Source: Auricularia sp. M13 (Eukaryota; Basidiomycota; Agaricomycetes; Auriculariales; Auriculariaceae). Taken from it: a stretch of DNA of 64,000 nucleotides. Below the pieces are notes generated by a model. That model saw only the letters and a program-made list of their open reading frames with translations, searched no databases and was not told the DNA's origin. This document shows, one piece after another, positions 34,589 through 44,962 of this stretch. Both the position numbers and the translations under genes were made by a program. Location: contig CM073203.1 of the NCBI GenBank assembly GCA_037042915.1, positions 2,976,001 through 3,040,000 of the forward strand. The letters are read 5' to 3'. Numbering within the stretch: position 1 is the first letter of the stretch; every line of letters begins with the position of its first letter.

Positions 34589-35302
34589 CCCGTCCTGCGA
34601 TTTCGAAACAGGAAGGTCGGAGTGTCCACGCCGAAATGTTCATGGATAGCTTGCACGACACCGACGAGGCGATCGAGCGTTGTGTGCTGCTGATCCAACG
34701 TGTAGCGTATCGAACCCTGATCGTGGCTACTGCCGTGAGATGCAGAGTACACCTGGTAGCAGCGAACGTGCGCACCTTTGTGACAACGCCATGAAGGTCT
34801 GCATTAGAGTCACATAGTCGCGTAGCCGTGTTCTGAGCGCGTCCACCTCCGCAGATCCACCCAGCATGCTCCAGGCCGCAACGCCCCACAGTTGCCGCCA
34901 TACCGCTAGTCCCTTAGCACGCGTAATCCGTGTCTGCTGCGCAAGTGTCTTGCGGTGCACGGCTTCGAGGACGGCTTTACAAGTCGCCAGGGCGTGATCG
35001 ATGCCGTTGAGGACGTCAGGCTGCAAATGATTGCGACGCCGGTCGACTGCAGTTTGAATTTGCTGCACCGCGCGAGTGAAGATGTCGATGTCAATGACAA
35101 GCTCGCAGATCTGCGAGGAGCTCCCGCTGGCGTCGCTGAGCTGCGCGCGCAGCTGCCACGCGAGCTGGAGGATGGTGGCGAAGTCGCCAAAGGAACCAAA
35201 TGCCAAGGCGAAGTTAGGCTTGGCTCTCGTCGCAACTGAGGGTGAGACGACAAGAATGGCTGGAAGGCACAGTCGTAGACCAGCAGACTTAATAGCGTGC
35301 AT
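34585..35302 (-). pseudogene. N-terminal-domain protein (fungal STAND/ULD-associated type), cut by a MITE
   Basis: From a candidate ATG at 35302 the frame enters FALAFGSFGDFATILQLAWQ, a pattern I recall from the N-terminal helical domain of a large Agaricomycete family that often continues into a ubiquitin-like domain. VIDIDIFTRAVQQIQTA and AWSMLGGSAEVDALRTRL follow. A 46-nt intron (34730-34775) joins FMALSQ to SSHDQGSIRY. The next exon, ending LFRNRRTG, runs straight into the MITE and stops there. Left of the MITE the same frame reopens as EFYQPC. The start and any 5' exon are uncertain. The copy is truncated as it stands. Confidence 0.6.
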
Positions 35303-36032
35303 AGGCGAGTCGCTGCGCTCGCCAGATTCTCGATGACGAAGCGGCAGTTCCGCGGGTGTGCTCCGATGGCAGCTGTCATACCAGCATCGCCTGACCACAA
35401 ACACAGCGTGAATTCTGGGATGACGGCTGAGGAGATGCCAGTATCGCGCGAAGGCAACATATCACTGCGACGGGCCTCTGACGCGCCAGGCCGCTGGAAA
35501 TACCAAAGGAGGGTGGCAATGCTCGCATGCTTTGGGCAAGGACATTCTTCTGCGCAGCGAAATTGAACACAGCACGCCCCGGCCAGCGCCCCCACTAACA
35601 CATATTCTTCGACAATGGCGGGAGGGACAGGACTGCGGAAAGATTTGGGAGGAAACGAGGTCATGTCTGTCCGCCACGCAGTGCATTCTGAGGGTTGCCC
35701 TGACCCACGCATAGGGACGCGAGGCGTCCGGCAGGAAAGGCAAGATATCCGAGCAGGTTTCGATACGTATTCTGGCACCACGCAGTATAAGTGTTCAAGC
35801 GGTTCGAGCAGCAGATTCGTACGGGCACTGGACGCGCTGCCGCGTACCGGAAAAGCAGCACTGCAATTCTATGCACGCGTACGATGGGTCATGTCCGCGA
35901 ATCGCATCATCTAGACGGCGAAAAAATTGTCGGGCCGAATAGAACCGGGCAGAATAGAGCACGGAGAGCGTTGACCTGCTGAAGATGAGCGCCTGAGGCA
36001 CGACCATGAAGAAACGCGGTCCGGAGGAGGTG
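35303..36032. other. Spacer, nothing certain
   Basis: A long minus-strand frame (34906-35781) overlaps the previous gene out of frame. Its upstream half could hold a 5' exon, but I find no supporting splice sites or motif. Confidence 0.4.
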
Positions 36033-38649
36033 CTAGAGATACTCCAAAACGGCCGCTGCCTTCGACATATCGTCTCCATAGGTTGCGCTCCTGGAGAGCG
36101 AGAGGGTCTGAAGGGGCTCCTCATTGACGCGGGACTGGACGAGCTTCTTCACAGTCGCGCCGTCGAACTTCATCCCCCGTTTGACGACGTTAATGCGCAG
36201 TTGGTGCAAGCTCGTAAACTGCGCAAGCGAGATGGCCTCGAGTTCGGACGGCTGCTGCAGTACGACAAGCTCCAGTTCGGGAACGGCACATGGATCGGAC
36301 AGTTCGTCCGCGAAGTAATCCCAGGCCACGGTGTCGACGGTCGCGGACGCGACGGTCTTTTCCCGCAGGTAACCGTCCCACAGTCGGGGTGCCATGTGGA
36401 TGGTATCGCGATCGAATGATATCTCTCTACGCAGACCTTTGGGATCCACGACGATGATCTCGTACATGCCGTCGCGGAGCTTCAGAGTGAGCCGCACGGG
36501 CTCGGAGAGCGCGTCGCACGTATGGAAAGCCGGACTGACCAGCTTCGGGTTTGATGCTGATTGATGCGCGGAGCAATCCTTCGAGCACGTTCCGAGAGAC
36601 GAATCGACAGCAAATCGACAGTGCAACAGTCAACGCGGAGGTAATGTGTTACGGCCGCCAGTCTGTCCGTCGGTCGCTGCGCCCAGCGACGGACATCACG
36701 TCGATGGCGAGGCACGTGACCACGTCATGGCTACTGTCTTACTGCAATCATCTCAAACGCTATGAGCATCCGAGACTGGTATTCCCGTAGCCTATCCGGT
36801 ATCTATGAGCCAGTTACAGTCACATAGCCCAGCAGAAGTACAAGCTTCGCATGCGAGTCCAAGGCGGCAAACTCTGCGACTGGCGCTACACGTTCGAAGT
36901 GAACCTCTTCAGCATGGTCGCCATTCCGTTTCTGTGCGACAGCACAGAGAAGGGTAGAGGTGTGAGAATTATCCTGGACTCCTGGTCAGCTCTGTTGGCG
37001 GCCATGTGCTGGGTGTCGGCCTCGCTACCTGCGGTTAGTTTTGTCGGGGAAAGCATGGAAACGCGGAGATGGAAGTGTGGGGTAAATATAACTTATATAA
37101 GATTGAGTGCGATGTTGTGAACCACAACTGCTTTTGACTTGAGGAGAGCAGGTCAAATATCGTGTTCGTGGCCCGCAGAGCGGAGAGCGAGGCCCTGGTG
37201 GTATTCAACTGATCTGCCGCTGTGGAGGTAGCAAACGAATGTGAGGACATCATTGGGTACGATTCAAGAATAAACATCTCAGATTGGCAATGCAAATCCA
37301 GGAGCTTGAAAGCAAAGCTGAGTTCTGTAATATACCGAAGAGTCCCAATCTCCTCTTCCAGTCTAAGTGCACGAATTTCCTCCAACATCAGCTGCTTGAT
37401 GAGCTCATCCCTCGTAAGTGTGACTCTTCTGACTTCCAATACTGTTGCTTACAACATAATTGAGCTTACTGGTAGAGCTGCAGCCTTTGCTAGGCTGTGC
37501 CCCGCCAGCGATGCCGGCGGTCATTCTCTAAGCTCGATGACCGGACATACTGGCGGTCCTAACACATTATCTCCGTGCTGATTGTTGCACCGTTGATTTG
37601 TCTCTCGGAACATGCTCGTTGGATTGCTCCGCGCTTGATCGAGCATCAGATCCGAAGCTGGTCAGTCCGGCTTTCCATACGCACGGGCTGGGAAGCGAGT
37701 GGTACCACGGCGACCCGATCCACTGTTCACTGCCCCTGTAGTCCAGTCTCAGGCTGCGGAACCGCGCGTCGTCGAAGTGGGTGAGGATGACTTTATCGAA
37801 GCCGTAGTGAATTCCGGTAAAGCAGAGTTCGGGCAGGTGCGAGAGCTCGTCGACGCAGCCGCCGAGCTCCCTCGTCACGTATAACGAGTCGAACCGCTTG
37901 AAGGCCTGCATCCGAATCGTCAGACGAAACAGATTAGTGCAGGACGCGAGGGCGTCGAGCACGGCTCTTTTCATGGACGGTGTGAGCGTGAGCTCGTGGA
38001 CGCCCGGCATAGGACAGTGGCGCCAGTCTATGAAGTCGGCCGAGGCAAATGCACCGATGTGAATCTGCCTGAGGGAGGGGAGCCTGGCACCGGGTACGAT
38101 GCGGGCGGGCAAGTGAGAGTACTCGACATGCCGGAGGTCAGATCCGACCGTCACCGTGCGCAGAGCTGGCAGCGAGTCTGGGAACCTGGATATGAAGCCA
38201 TCAAACGCGAGGAATCCTCCCCATGCGAAGTGTACGCGAATGATCCTTCTGCCCTGGGGTCGGACGACAGCGTACAACGTCTCCAGTGATGAGTCATAAA
38301 AGCGAGAACCACAAACATCGATAGTCAAATCCAGAGGATGCTGCTGGCTGCGAAAAATAATCGTTGCAGCAAAAGAAAAGTTGTCGGAGCGATCCCGAGG
38401 CTGGTAGATACTCCGTGCGGCCGAAGCGGGGTGCCGATCGCAACGACACCGGCGTTCCTTGTGCAAAGTGGACACAAAAGCAACGCAGGACCACAGTTTC
38501 GGACTCGAGTGAGCTATTTGGCGCCATTTCTGACAGACCTGGGAGACGCAAACCCGTTCCAGAGGAGGCAAAAGTTCCCAAATCCCCAGTAACAGTTCGT
38601 TGGGCAGACGAGCCCCAATCCGATCTGCATGGTCAGGATTGTGGGGCAT
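36033..38649 (-). pseudogene. F-box family I gene interrupted by a 1.16-kb element
   Basis: The N-terminal part starts with an ATG at 38649 (F-box: LPNELLLGIWELLPPLERV, then WRQIAHSSPKLWSCV) and runs ~325 residues to YHSLPSPC at 37681. The C-terminal part resumes at 36520 with DALSEPVRLTLKLRD and ends AAAVLEYL at 36033. Between them lies the long-TIR element (36521-37679), flanked by CGCACG on both sides. The paralogue at 39.3-40.6 kb has SLPSPCDALTEPVRL without interruption, so the insertion point is clear. Apart from the insertion I see no frame break in this copy. As it stands the F-box half reads into the inverted repeat and stops. Confidence 0.83.
36521..37679. mobile_element. Non-autonomous DNA element with ~130-bp inverted repeats
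   Basis: Both ends begin TATGGAAAGCCGGACTGACC. The inverted repeats stay alignable for about 130 bp with a few substitutions and small indels, including GCGCGGAGCAATCC and the TAATGTGTTA block. CGCACG flanks each side (36515-36520, 37680-37685), a 6-bp target duplication; if the ends are read as GTATGG the duplication is 4 bp. The 0.9-kb core encodes no transposase; the best frame (37035-37439, minus) has a leucine-rich LEEIRALRLEEEI stretch only. Superfamily not assigned. Confidence 0.8.
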
Positions 38650-39272
38650 AGCTCTGACAGTTCGTGAGCAATGATATCGGGGCGGTATATGAAAGCGCTA
38701 GCGTATCGCTTACGCTACGGGTCAAGGCTTGAGTGGGAAAGACGGTAACCCGGTTGCGGAGCGCCCGGTGTTGGCCGATCAACGATGGATACCTTTTTCC
38801 CCCGATCGCGATACGACACTCAAGGCCCGAGCTATTCAATGCGGGTTCGACTTTATTTTGCGCCCCGGCTCGAAAGACTGAGTCTCACCCATCAATTTAG
38901 GCTCATAATGATATAATGTGTCTTGAACTCTATCTTCATTCATCCTTGCCGATCGATAGAATTGTCGCATCACAATTCTCGTCGCAGTAACAAAATAGAC
39001 CGCGACAGCCGCAAGTCAATCTTCGAGTCCTTTGCTTCAAACGTCACGTGAGCAGAATTCTCATCGGGAACCTGGCGCCTTGCCAATTGCGCCGCCTGAG
39101 TTCACGACGACACCACTGCGGGGCGCCAGCGGGCTGAAGAGCGTCGCAGGCCCGCTCTAGGGGGAATATCGTACTGATATGCTCTTTGGATAACAGGTAG
39201 ATGCCTGAGCAGCAACATTAGACAACAGTGATGTTAGGAATAGAATGTCGTTCGTGGCACCAATCTCTCATT
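38650..39272. other. Spacer with a promoter block shared between F-box copies
   Basis: About 38660-38815 resembles 40665-40830, upstream of the next copy. Both contain GCGCCCGGTGTTGGCCGATC followed by ACCTTT. The duplication that made these copies therefore included 5' flanking DNA. Confidence 0.6.
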
Positions 39273-40606
39273 CTAGAGATGCTCCAAAACGCTTGCTAAC
39301 TTCTCCACGTCTTCTCCATAGGTTGCGTTCGGAGAGAGCGACAGGACAGCAAGGGGCTGCTGATCACCGCGCGATTCAACGAGCTTCTGCACAACTGCGC
39401 GATCCGAGTCAAACGTCATACCCCGTTTGCCGACGTCAATGCGTAATCTATGTAGCTTTGTAAAGTGCGCAAGGGAGACGGCCAGGAGTTCGGATGGGCT
39501 CTGCAAAATGACAAGCTCCAGCTCCGGAATTGAGCACGTATATGGCAATTCGTCTGCGAAGTAGTCCCAGGCGACGGCGTCGACGGTTGCCGACGCAACG
39601 ATCTTCTTATTCAGATAGCAGTTCCACAGTCCGGGCGCCATTCGGATGGTGTCGTGATCAAGGAATATTTCTCTGCGGAGTCCGTTGGGATCTACAACGG
39701 CGATCTCGTACACGCCGTCACGGAGCTTGAGGGTAAGCCGCACAGGCTCGGTGAGCGCGTCGCACGGGCTGGGAAGCGAGAGATACCACGACGACCCGGG
39801 CCGCCGCTCACGGCCCATGTAGTCCAGCGTCAGGTGCCGGATACGCGCATCGTCGAAGTGTGTGAGGATGAAGTTTTCGTGCGCGCCGGAGATATTGGTG
39901 AAGCACAGCTCGCGCACGCGCGCCAGCGCTGCGTATCTGCGTCTTGATGCGCCCCGTCTCCTGCCGGGGCGGCTCGAAGACCGCCATGACGAGCGTCAGG
40001 CGCACTAGATTGCTGCATGACAGGAGAGCCAGCCTGAGGAGGATGGGTTCGACGGCGCTCGGCGTGAGGGTGAGCTCGCGCAGTCCCGGCAGCGGAAAGG
40101 AGCGCCAGTGCACGAAGTCGGCGGGGGCGTCTGCGCCGAAGTGGATCTGTCTGAGCGCGGGCAGCCGGGCAGCCGGGCGTACTCCACGTCGCGGTCGTCG
40201 AACCCCGCCACAGCGCGTGCAGCGGGTCGTGGCACTCAGCGACGAAATCGTTGAACGCGCGGTTCTCGGCTTTGACGAAGTGCAGGCGAACGATCCTGCC
40301 GCAGGCGTCGAGAGTCAGTTCTAGAGGCAGCCGATGGCTGCGCAAGAGGAGCGTTGCACAAAACTCGAAGTTGTTGGAGCCGCTGCGCGGGCGATAGATA
40401 CTCCTAGAACCAGTTGAAGCTGGCTGTCGATCGCAACGGCACCAGCCCATGTGCGAGGTCGACACGAAAGCAACACATGACCAGAGCTTGGGAATCGAGA
40501 GAGCTATATTGCGCCACTTTCGGCAGACTTGGGAGACGCAGATTCGTTCCAGTGGAGGCAGGAGGTCCCAGACCTCGAGTAGCAGTTCGTTGGGAAGACG
40601 TGCCAC
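39273..40606 (-). pseudogene. F-box family I, frameshifted copy
   Basis: The F-box half reads LPNELLLEVWDLLPPLERI and WRNIALSIPKLW, but its frame opens without an ATG (GTG at 40606). About 25 residues present in the 38.6-kb copy are missing after LELTLDACG. Frame changes occur near 40205, 40150 and 39940, so GFDDRDVEYARLPG, LPGLRELTLTPSAVEP and ELCFTNISGAHENF lie in three frames. The C-terminal part (39917-39273) is clean: SLPSPCDALTEPVRL, VASATVDAVAWDYFADEL, ASVLEHL. It is a dead copy, but a useful record of the sequence the neighbour had before its insertion. Confidence 0.78.
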
Positions 40607-40961
40607 AATTTTATTCGCGTCGTCATCGACAGCAGTGCGCGCGCCCTTCTTAGCTCTATCAGGCCGTGAGCAGCAATTTCGGGGCTGCGTATAGAAACGC
40701 TAACGTACCGCTTGCGCGACATGGCAAGGGTTGTGTGAAGGACGGTAACAAGGTTTGTGAAGCGCCCGGTGTTGGCCGATCAACCAAGGTTACCTTTCTT
40801 CCCAGTTTCTTCCCCAACCGCGATACAGCTGCAGGCTATCATGCGCCTTGAACAGTAAACATAACTTACCGGCTGGAACTAGACAATACGCCTTACAGCA
40901 TGCGGCGCTGTTGCTCTCCACAGCGAAAAATTCTGTCTCTGTCTCCAACTCTATCTCCAAG
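40607..40961. other. Upstream flank of the frameshifted F-box copy
   Basis: Holds the shared promoter block noted above (to about 40830), then sequence running into MITE 2. No gene. Confidence 0.5.
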
Positions 40962-41410
40962 AGGCCCCCCGAAAATGCCAATTGAGGTCTCATCCGGACC
41001 TCGACCAATTTTGGTCCCGTTTATGAGCTCCGGAGGTGGCAAATTCGGTCCCATTTACCTGTAGGCTCGGAACAATCCGGATGTAATTTAATTCCGCGGA
41101 AGTAGCTCAGCACCATTAATTGGGCACAAAATCGCTCCAATACTGCTCTCAGGCCTTAATTCTTAATGTAAAAGATGTAAACATGTTTCCATAGTGTGAT
41201 ACTAAGCAAAATAGGTCGGAAAACCAGCTGGGGAGCTCCGACAGAGGTCTTCATTGGGCTGGCCGAGAACAAGGTCTCGGTCCCGTTTACATGAGACCTG
41301 AGCCTGAGGGTTCCAATTCTCGGTCCCGTTTATATGGGAGAAAGAGCCTCTGGAGGCCCGATTTTCGGTCCCGTTTAGATGGGACATATATCGGGATTTT
41401 CGGGGGGCCT
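40962..41410. mobile_element. 449-bp MITE with perfect 15-bp TIRs
   Basis: AGGCCCCCCGAAAAT at the left end is exactly complementary to ATTTTCGGGGGGCCT at the right. TCTCCAAG flanks it on both sides (40954-40961 and 41411-41418), an 8-bp target duplication as made by hAT-type transposases. Inside are five related copies of TCGGTCCCGTTTANATGGGA (near 41012, 41043, 41277, 41322 and 41366). No coding capacity. The exact duplication suggests a fairly recent insertion. Confidence 0.83.
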
Positions 41411-41547
41411 TCTCCAAGCTGCTGAACAAGCATCTGGGCTCCGTTGTCTGCTCTGGAAAGAATCTCGTTTCCCAGACCTGCATTGGCTCGCGCTTGCTGC
41501 TCCCAGACATTGGACTCGTATCTGGCTTAGTGGAGCACGACTGCGCG

Positions 41548-41751
41548 CGAGACTCCACCGGTTCGGTTCGGCGTGCAGCACTCAGCATCTGCAGGCCCTG
41601 AGTTCCTGGCTCCGGCAATCTGTCTGGCGGCCTCACGATTGTACGGCATCTCGAGACTCCACCGGTTCAGTTCGGCGTGCAGCACTCAGCATCTGCACGC
41701 CCTTTCCTGGCTCCGGCAATCTGTCTGGCGGCCTCACGCTTGTACGGTACA
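41548..41751 (+). repeat. Tandem duplication of a ~104-bp unit
   Basis: Two copies, starting at 41548 and 41652, share GAGACTCCACCGGTTC and CTCCGGCAATCTGTCTGGCG blocks. The second has a small deletion. Upstream, LHWLALAAPRHWTRIW in the + frame recalls the second half of an F-box, so this may be relic coding DNA. Confidence 0.65.
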
Positions 41752-42774
41752 GCGCTCGGAGTGGTTCTCGTCCTGAGAGTCCATGCCCACCGTATCACTT
41801 CACGAGGGGCGAATCGTTATCGTTCGCCTTTCTTATTCTTATTTCTCACACAGCTGCCTCTCTTTGCGGTCCTGTCCTGAAATCGCGACCTGCCTGGAAA
41901 TTCAGCAGGCACACTCTACATACGTTAAAATGGAACGACTGTCTTCCATTAAAGTCTGCAAACTTGAAGGAGGCTACGCGAAATCGTGAGCTTGCATACT
42001 CGGCACGGTGTACATAGTCTTCAAGCTTCGAGTAAGTTTTGAGCGTCTCGAGTCATCAAGCTGATCATGAGCACCGTCAGGAGTGCTTGGTGGCGGTATG
42101 CATGTGGTTGTATGTATCTGAGCGATTGCGCAGAATATCGCAGCCTAGCATCGATTGTATAAGCACAAGGGGTCTGCAAGCCGACTCGGAGGACAAAGCG
42201 GACCAGGATGTACCAGCTACGAAGCGTTCGAGCGCGAGCAGACTCGGATTCGGAAGATGGCTGTAGAAGAGCAAGGACGAGAGCCGGAACGCCGGACCGG
42301 GATCGCCCAGCAAGTAATACACTTGATCTGCATTGGCGCGCAGTCCACACCCAGGGTCATACATCATGTGCCAGAGCGTGGAGCGCCGCGCAGTCGATGT
42401 GCGTTCTGTCAGCAGGAAAGACTTTATCATGATCAAATATAGAGGCCATAATATGTGCTCAACTGGATAGTTTGCCGTGTCGCTGAACGTTGTTCAAGGC
42501 CACGCTCGGACGTATCGGGTATTGATAGCGGGACGACGATCGGGAACGGGGATCAAAAGAACACGGTCTCCACGGTTCTTTGGAATGCCGAAGCTTCGGT
42601 CGCGCACAGCACTCGGTTGCGGACTCCATCTTGCTCTCTCTCCACCCACCCCCGTTCGGCTCGACCCCTCTCGCCGACGCGCCCCCGCCGCGCTCGACCA
42701 GTCTAAAAAGGGGCGACAGCGCCGCTAACGCCGCACGAGCGCCATCATAATCCCAGTGGCTGTCCCGAATCCCG
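41752..42774. other. Spacer, nothing recognised
   Basis: Short frames only. The right end is the GC-rich leader of the membrane protein that follows. Confidence 0.45.
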
Positions 42775-43395
42775 ATGTCCAACCCAACGGCAACGGCGAC
42801 CCAGTTCGCGCCGACAGCGCCGCTGTACGCGCCGTCGACGGCCTCGCGCGCGCTGCTGGCGTACGGCATCGGCGCGGGCGCCCTGGGCCTGCTCGCGCTC
42901 GGCGCGCTGCTGGTGTACCGCCGGCGGCTGCGCTGGAAGCGCTCGCGCGAGAAGCGGATGAGCTTCGGGATCGACCATGACGGCGGGAGCGACGACAGTG
43001 GCGCGGATAAATTCGACGGGGCTACTGGGGCGGCGAGCGTGCCGCTGATGTCGCTCCCGTCCAGCTCGGACGAGCAGTCGCGGTCGCGGTCGCGGACGAC
43101 GAGCATAACGTTCGCGCCGCTGCCCGTGCCCGCCCCGCGCGACTCGGCCTTCTTCCACGACCCTGCTTCGAACTCGTCGGGCGCCATGTCGCTGAACGAC
43201 CCGTTGCCGCCGCCGCGCAGCCCGAATGGAGCCGCCGCGGTGCACACGCACTACACCGCCGCGCCGCACCTGCCCGCGCTCGCCGAGTCGCGAGAATCGC
43301 AGCGGATGTCCGACACTACGACGTCACCGCGGACGTATGACGCGCCGCCGCCTCCACCGTCACCGCCGTCGTCTCCCACTGCTCACCGCATATGA
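42775..43395 (+). CDS. Single-pass membrane protein, tail-only form
   Basis: A 206-residue frame with an ATG at 42775. A short Thr/Pro/Ala-rich N-terminus (MSNPTATATQFAPTAPL) is followed by a TM helix at about residues 26-48 (GIGAGALGLLALGALLVY), an RRRLRWKRSREKR stop-transfer stretch and a ~150-residue Ser/Pro-rich cytoplasmic tail ending in a run of prolines. The layout is like the membrane proteins at 0.9-6.7 kb from the stalk on. Either it lacks an ectodomain or 5' exons are missed; I find none upstream. A long frame on the opposite strand is its shadow. Confidence 0.65.
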   Translation: MSNPTATATQFAPTAPLYAPSTASRALLAYGIGAGALGLLALGALLVYRRRLRWKRSREKRMSFGIDHDGGSDDSGADKFDGATGAASVPLMSLPSSSDEQSRSRSRTTSITFAPLPVPAPRDSAFFHDPASNSSGAMSLNDPLPPPRSPNGAAAVHTHYTAAPHLPALAESRESQRMSDTTTSPRTYDAPPPPPSPPSSPTAHRI

Positions 43396-44309
43396 CGCCC
43401 CTCGCCTCCTGTGATCCTGCTTTCTCGGAACGCTTCGTTTCTTTGCTCGCCTGCTCGCACATACCTATCGCGCTTTCGTTGTCTCATCCCGTTCCGTTCC
43501 GTCCCAGGATGGACCTTGGACTCTCCGCCCGTGTATCAATCCACCGCCTGCGTCGCCCGCTACTATTATTGTAAAGCTTCCTATTATGAGCACGTTCTCC
43601 GGACCCTGGCGACATGTGACGCGTTCTTCATCCGATTCGCCCTGCGGTCCTACGTATAAGTACTGTATTTCTGGTCCGACCGTGCATCCCGAACCCACGG
43701 TGAAGCTCCCTGCTCGGAACACCGCCATCGTCATCTCGCATTGAACTGGATCGTGCAGCTCTCCGATGCGCCGTTCAGCCTCTGGTAGTGATACAGGGAC
43801 TTATTAGTAGCCGGGTTTTAACTTCTTTCCCGCGATGGGCCTGTAGACTGACCTTTCACGGAACCGGATGCATGTGGAGGGCATGTGTTGCGTTTAATTT
43901 CACGGTTCGCGAAATCACCACTTCAAGTCCAGTCCTTGCGGCCGGGCTCTTCAAGTTGGACTGGTGCTCGCTGCCAGGCTGCTCGGTGTACGACTTTCCC
44001 CTAACTCGGAGGACTTCCAAATTCGAGTTACTTGTCCGAGTCGTCAGTCGTCACGGATTCTATGATTGAGACGCTGGCAGTTACAGTATCCTTGGCTGCG
44101 ATGGGAACGGCCGACTCGTACTTATGGATCTTACGGTCTTTTTCGCTGCGCAGTGCGGACTCGGAGGAAGACTGAAGACTTGGATGCGGGCGGACTCGAT
44201 CATGGTCGCGGCTCTCTTGAAAGTTGGGTCTGTAGTAGGTCGGTGCACGTGGCATGATGTCCGAGTCGATATCGCACAGCTTGTCGGTGTCGGTGTCACC
44301 GCATCTGCC
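43396..44309. other. Spacer, nothing recognised
   Basis: Pyrimidine-rich 3' flank of the membrane-protein gene, then AT-balanced sequence without a gene. Confidence 0.45.
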
Positions 44310-44962
44310 ACTGTTTGCGCAGCCCAGGCAAGAGACGCCGCGCATCAAGCTTCAAGACGAAGATCCGCATTTCGCAACTTCGTCCGAGCTCTTGCTTCAC
44401 CCATATACCCGGCGAGCACGAAAACATTCATCCTCGCGTGCTGAATTACGTCGGCCGCGCGCGCCTGCCGGATTCGTCGTGGTTCCTCTCCTTGTGCGGC
44501 TCGCGCTGATGCTCCGCGACAGCTCGTCGTCGTCGATCCCCATTGCTTACGGAGAGAGATATTCATTGATCACGATACCATTCGCAGGGCGCCCGGATTG
44601 TGGAACTGCTACTTGAAGAAGAAGAAGACCGTTGATGCCGTCGCCTGGGACTACTTTGCGGACGAACTGTGCATGATTCCCGAGCTGGAGCTTGTCGTGT
44701 TGCACAGCCCGTCCGAACTCCTGGCCGTACTACATCACATGCACACTTTGCGAAGTTGCACAAATTGCGCATCGACGTCGCTAAATATTAAACACGGTAT
44801 CAAGTTCGACAATGCAGTTGTGTGGAAGCTCGTTCAATCTCGCGGTCCCCGGTCAGGGCGATGGGAAGCCCCTTTAATTGCAATGCTCTCAGCTCCCTGT
44901 CTCCGAGCGCATTGAATCTATGGAGAAGACATGTCCGAAGTAGCAGCTGTTTTAGAGTATCT
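44310..44962 (+). pseudogene. F-box family I relic, opposite strand
   Basis: Pieces of the family C-terminal half lie in several frames: FTHIPGEHENIHPRVLNYVG, then WNCYLKKKKTVDAVAWDYFA, ELELVVLHSPSELLAV, and finally EVAAVLEYL. Several frameshifts and small deletions separate them, and no F-box half is present. It is older and more decayed than the two copies at 36-40 kb and runs in the other direction. Confidence 0.72.

Noticed and set aside
34906-35781. A 291-codon minus-strand frame.
   Set aside because: Its second half overlaps the recognisable N-terminal-domain gene in another frame; the first half has no known motif.
42459-43269. Minus-strand frames of 262 and 174 codons.
   Set aside because: They are antisense shadows of the GC-rich membrane-protein gene at 42775-43395, which has a clear TM helix.
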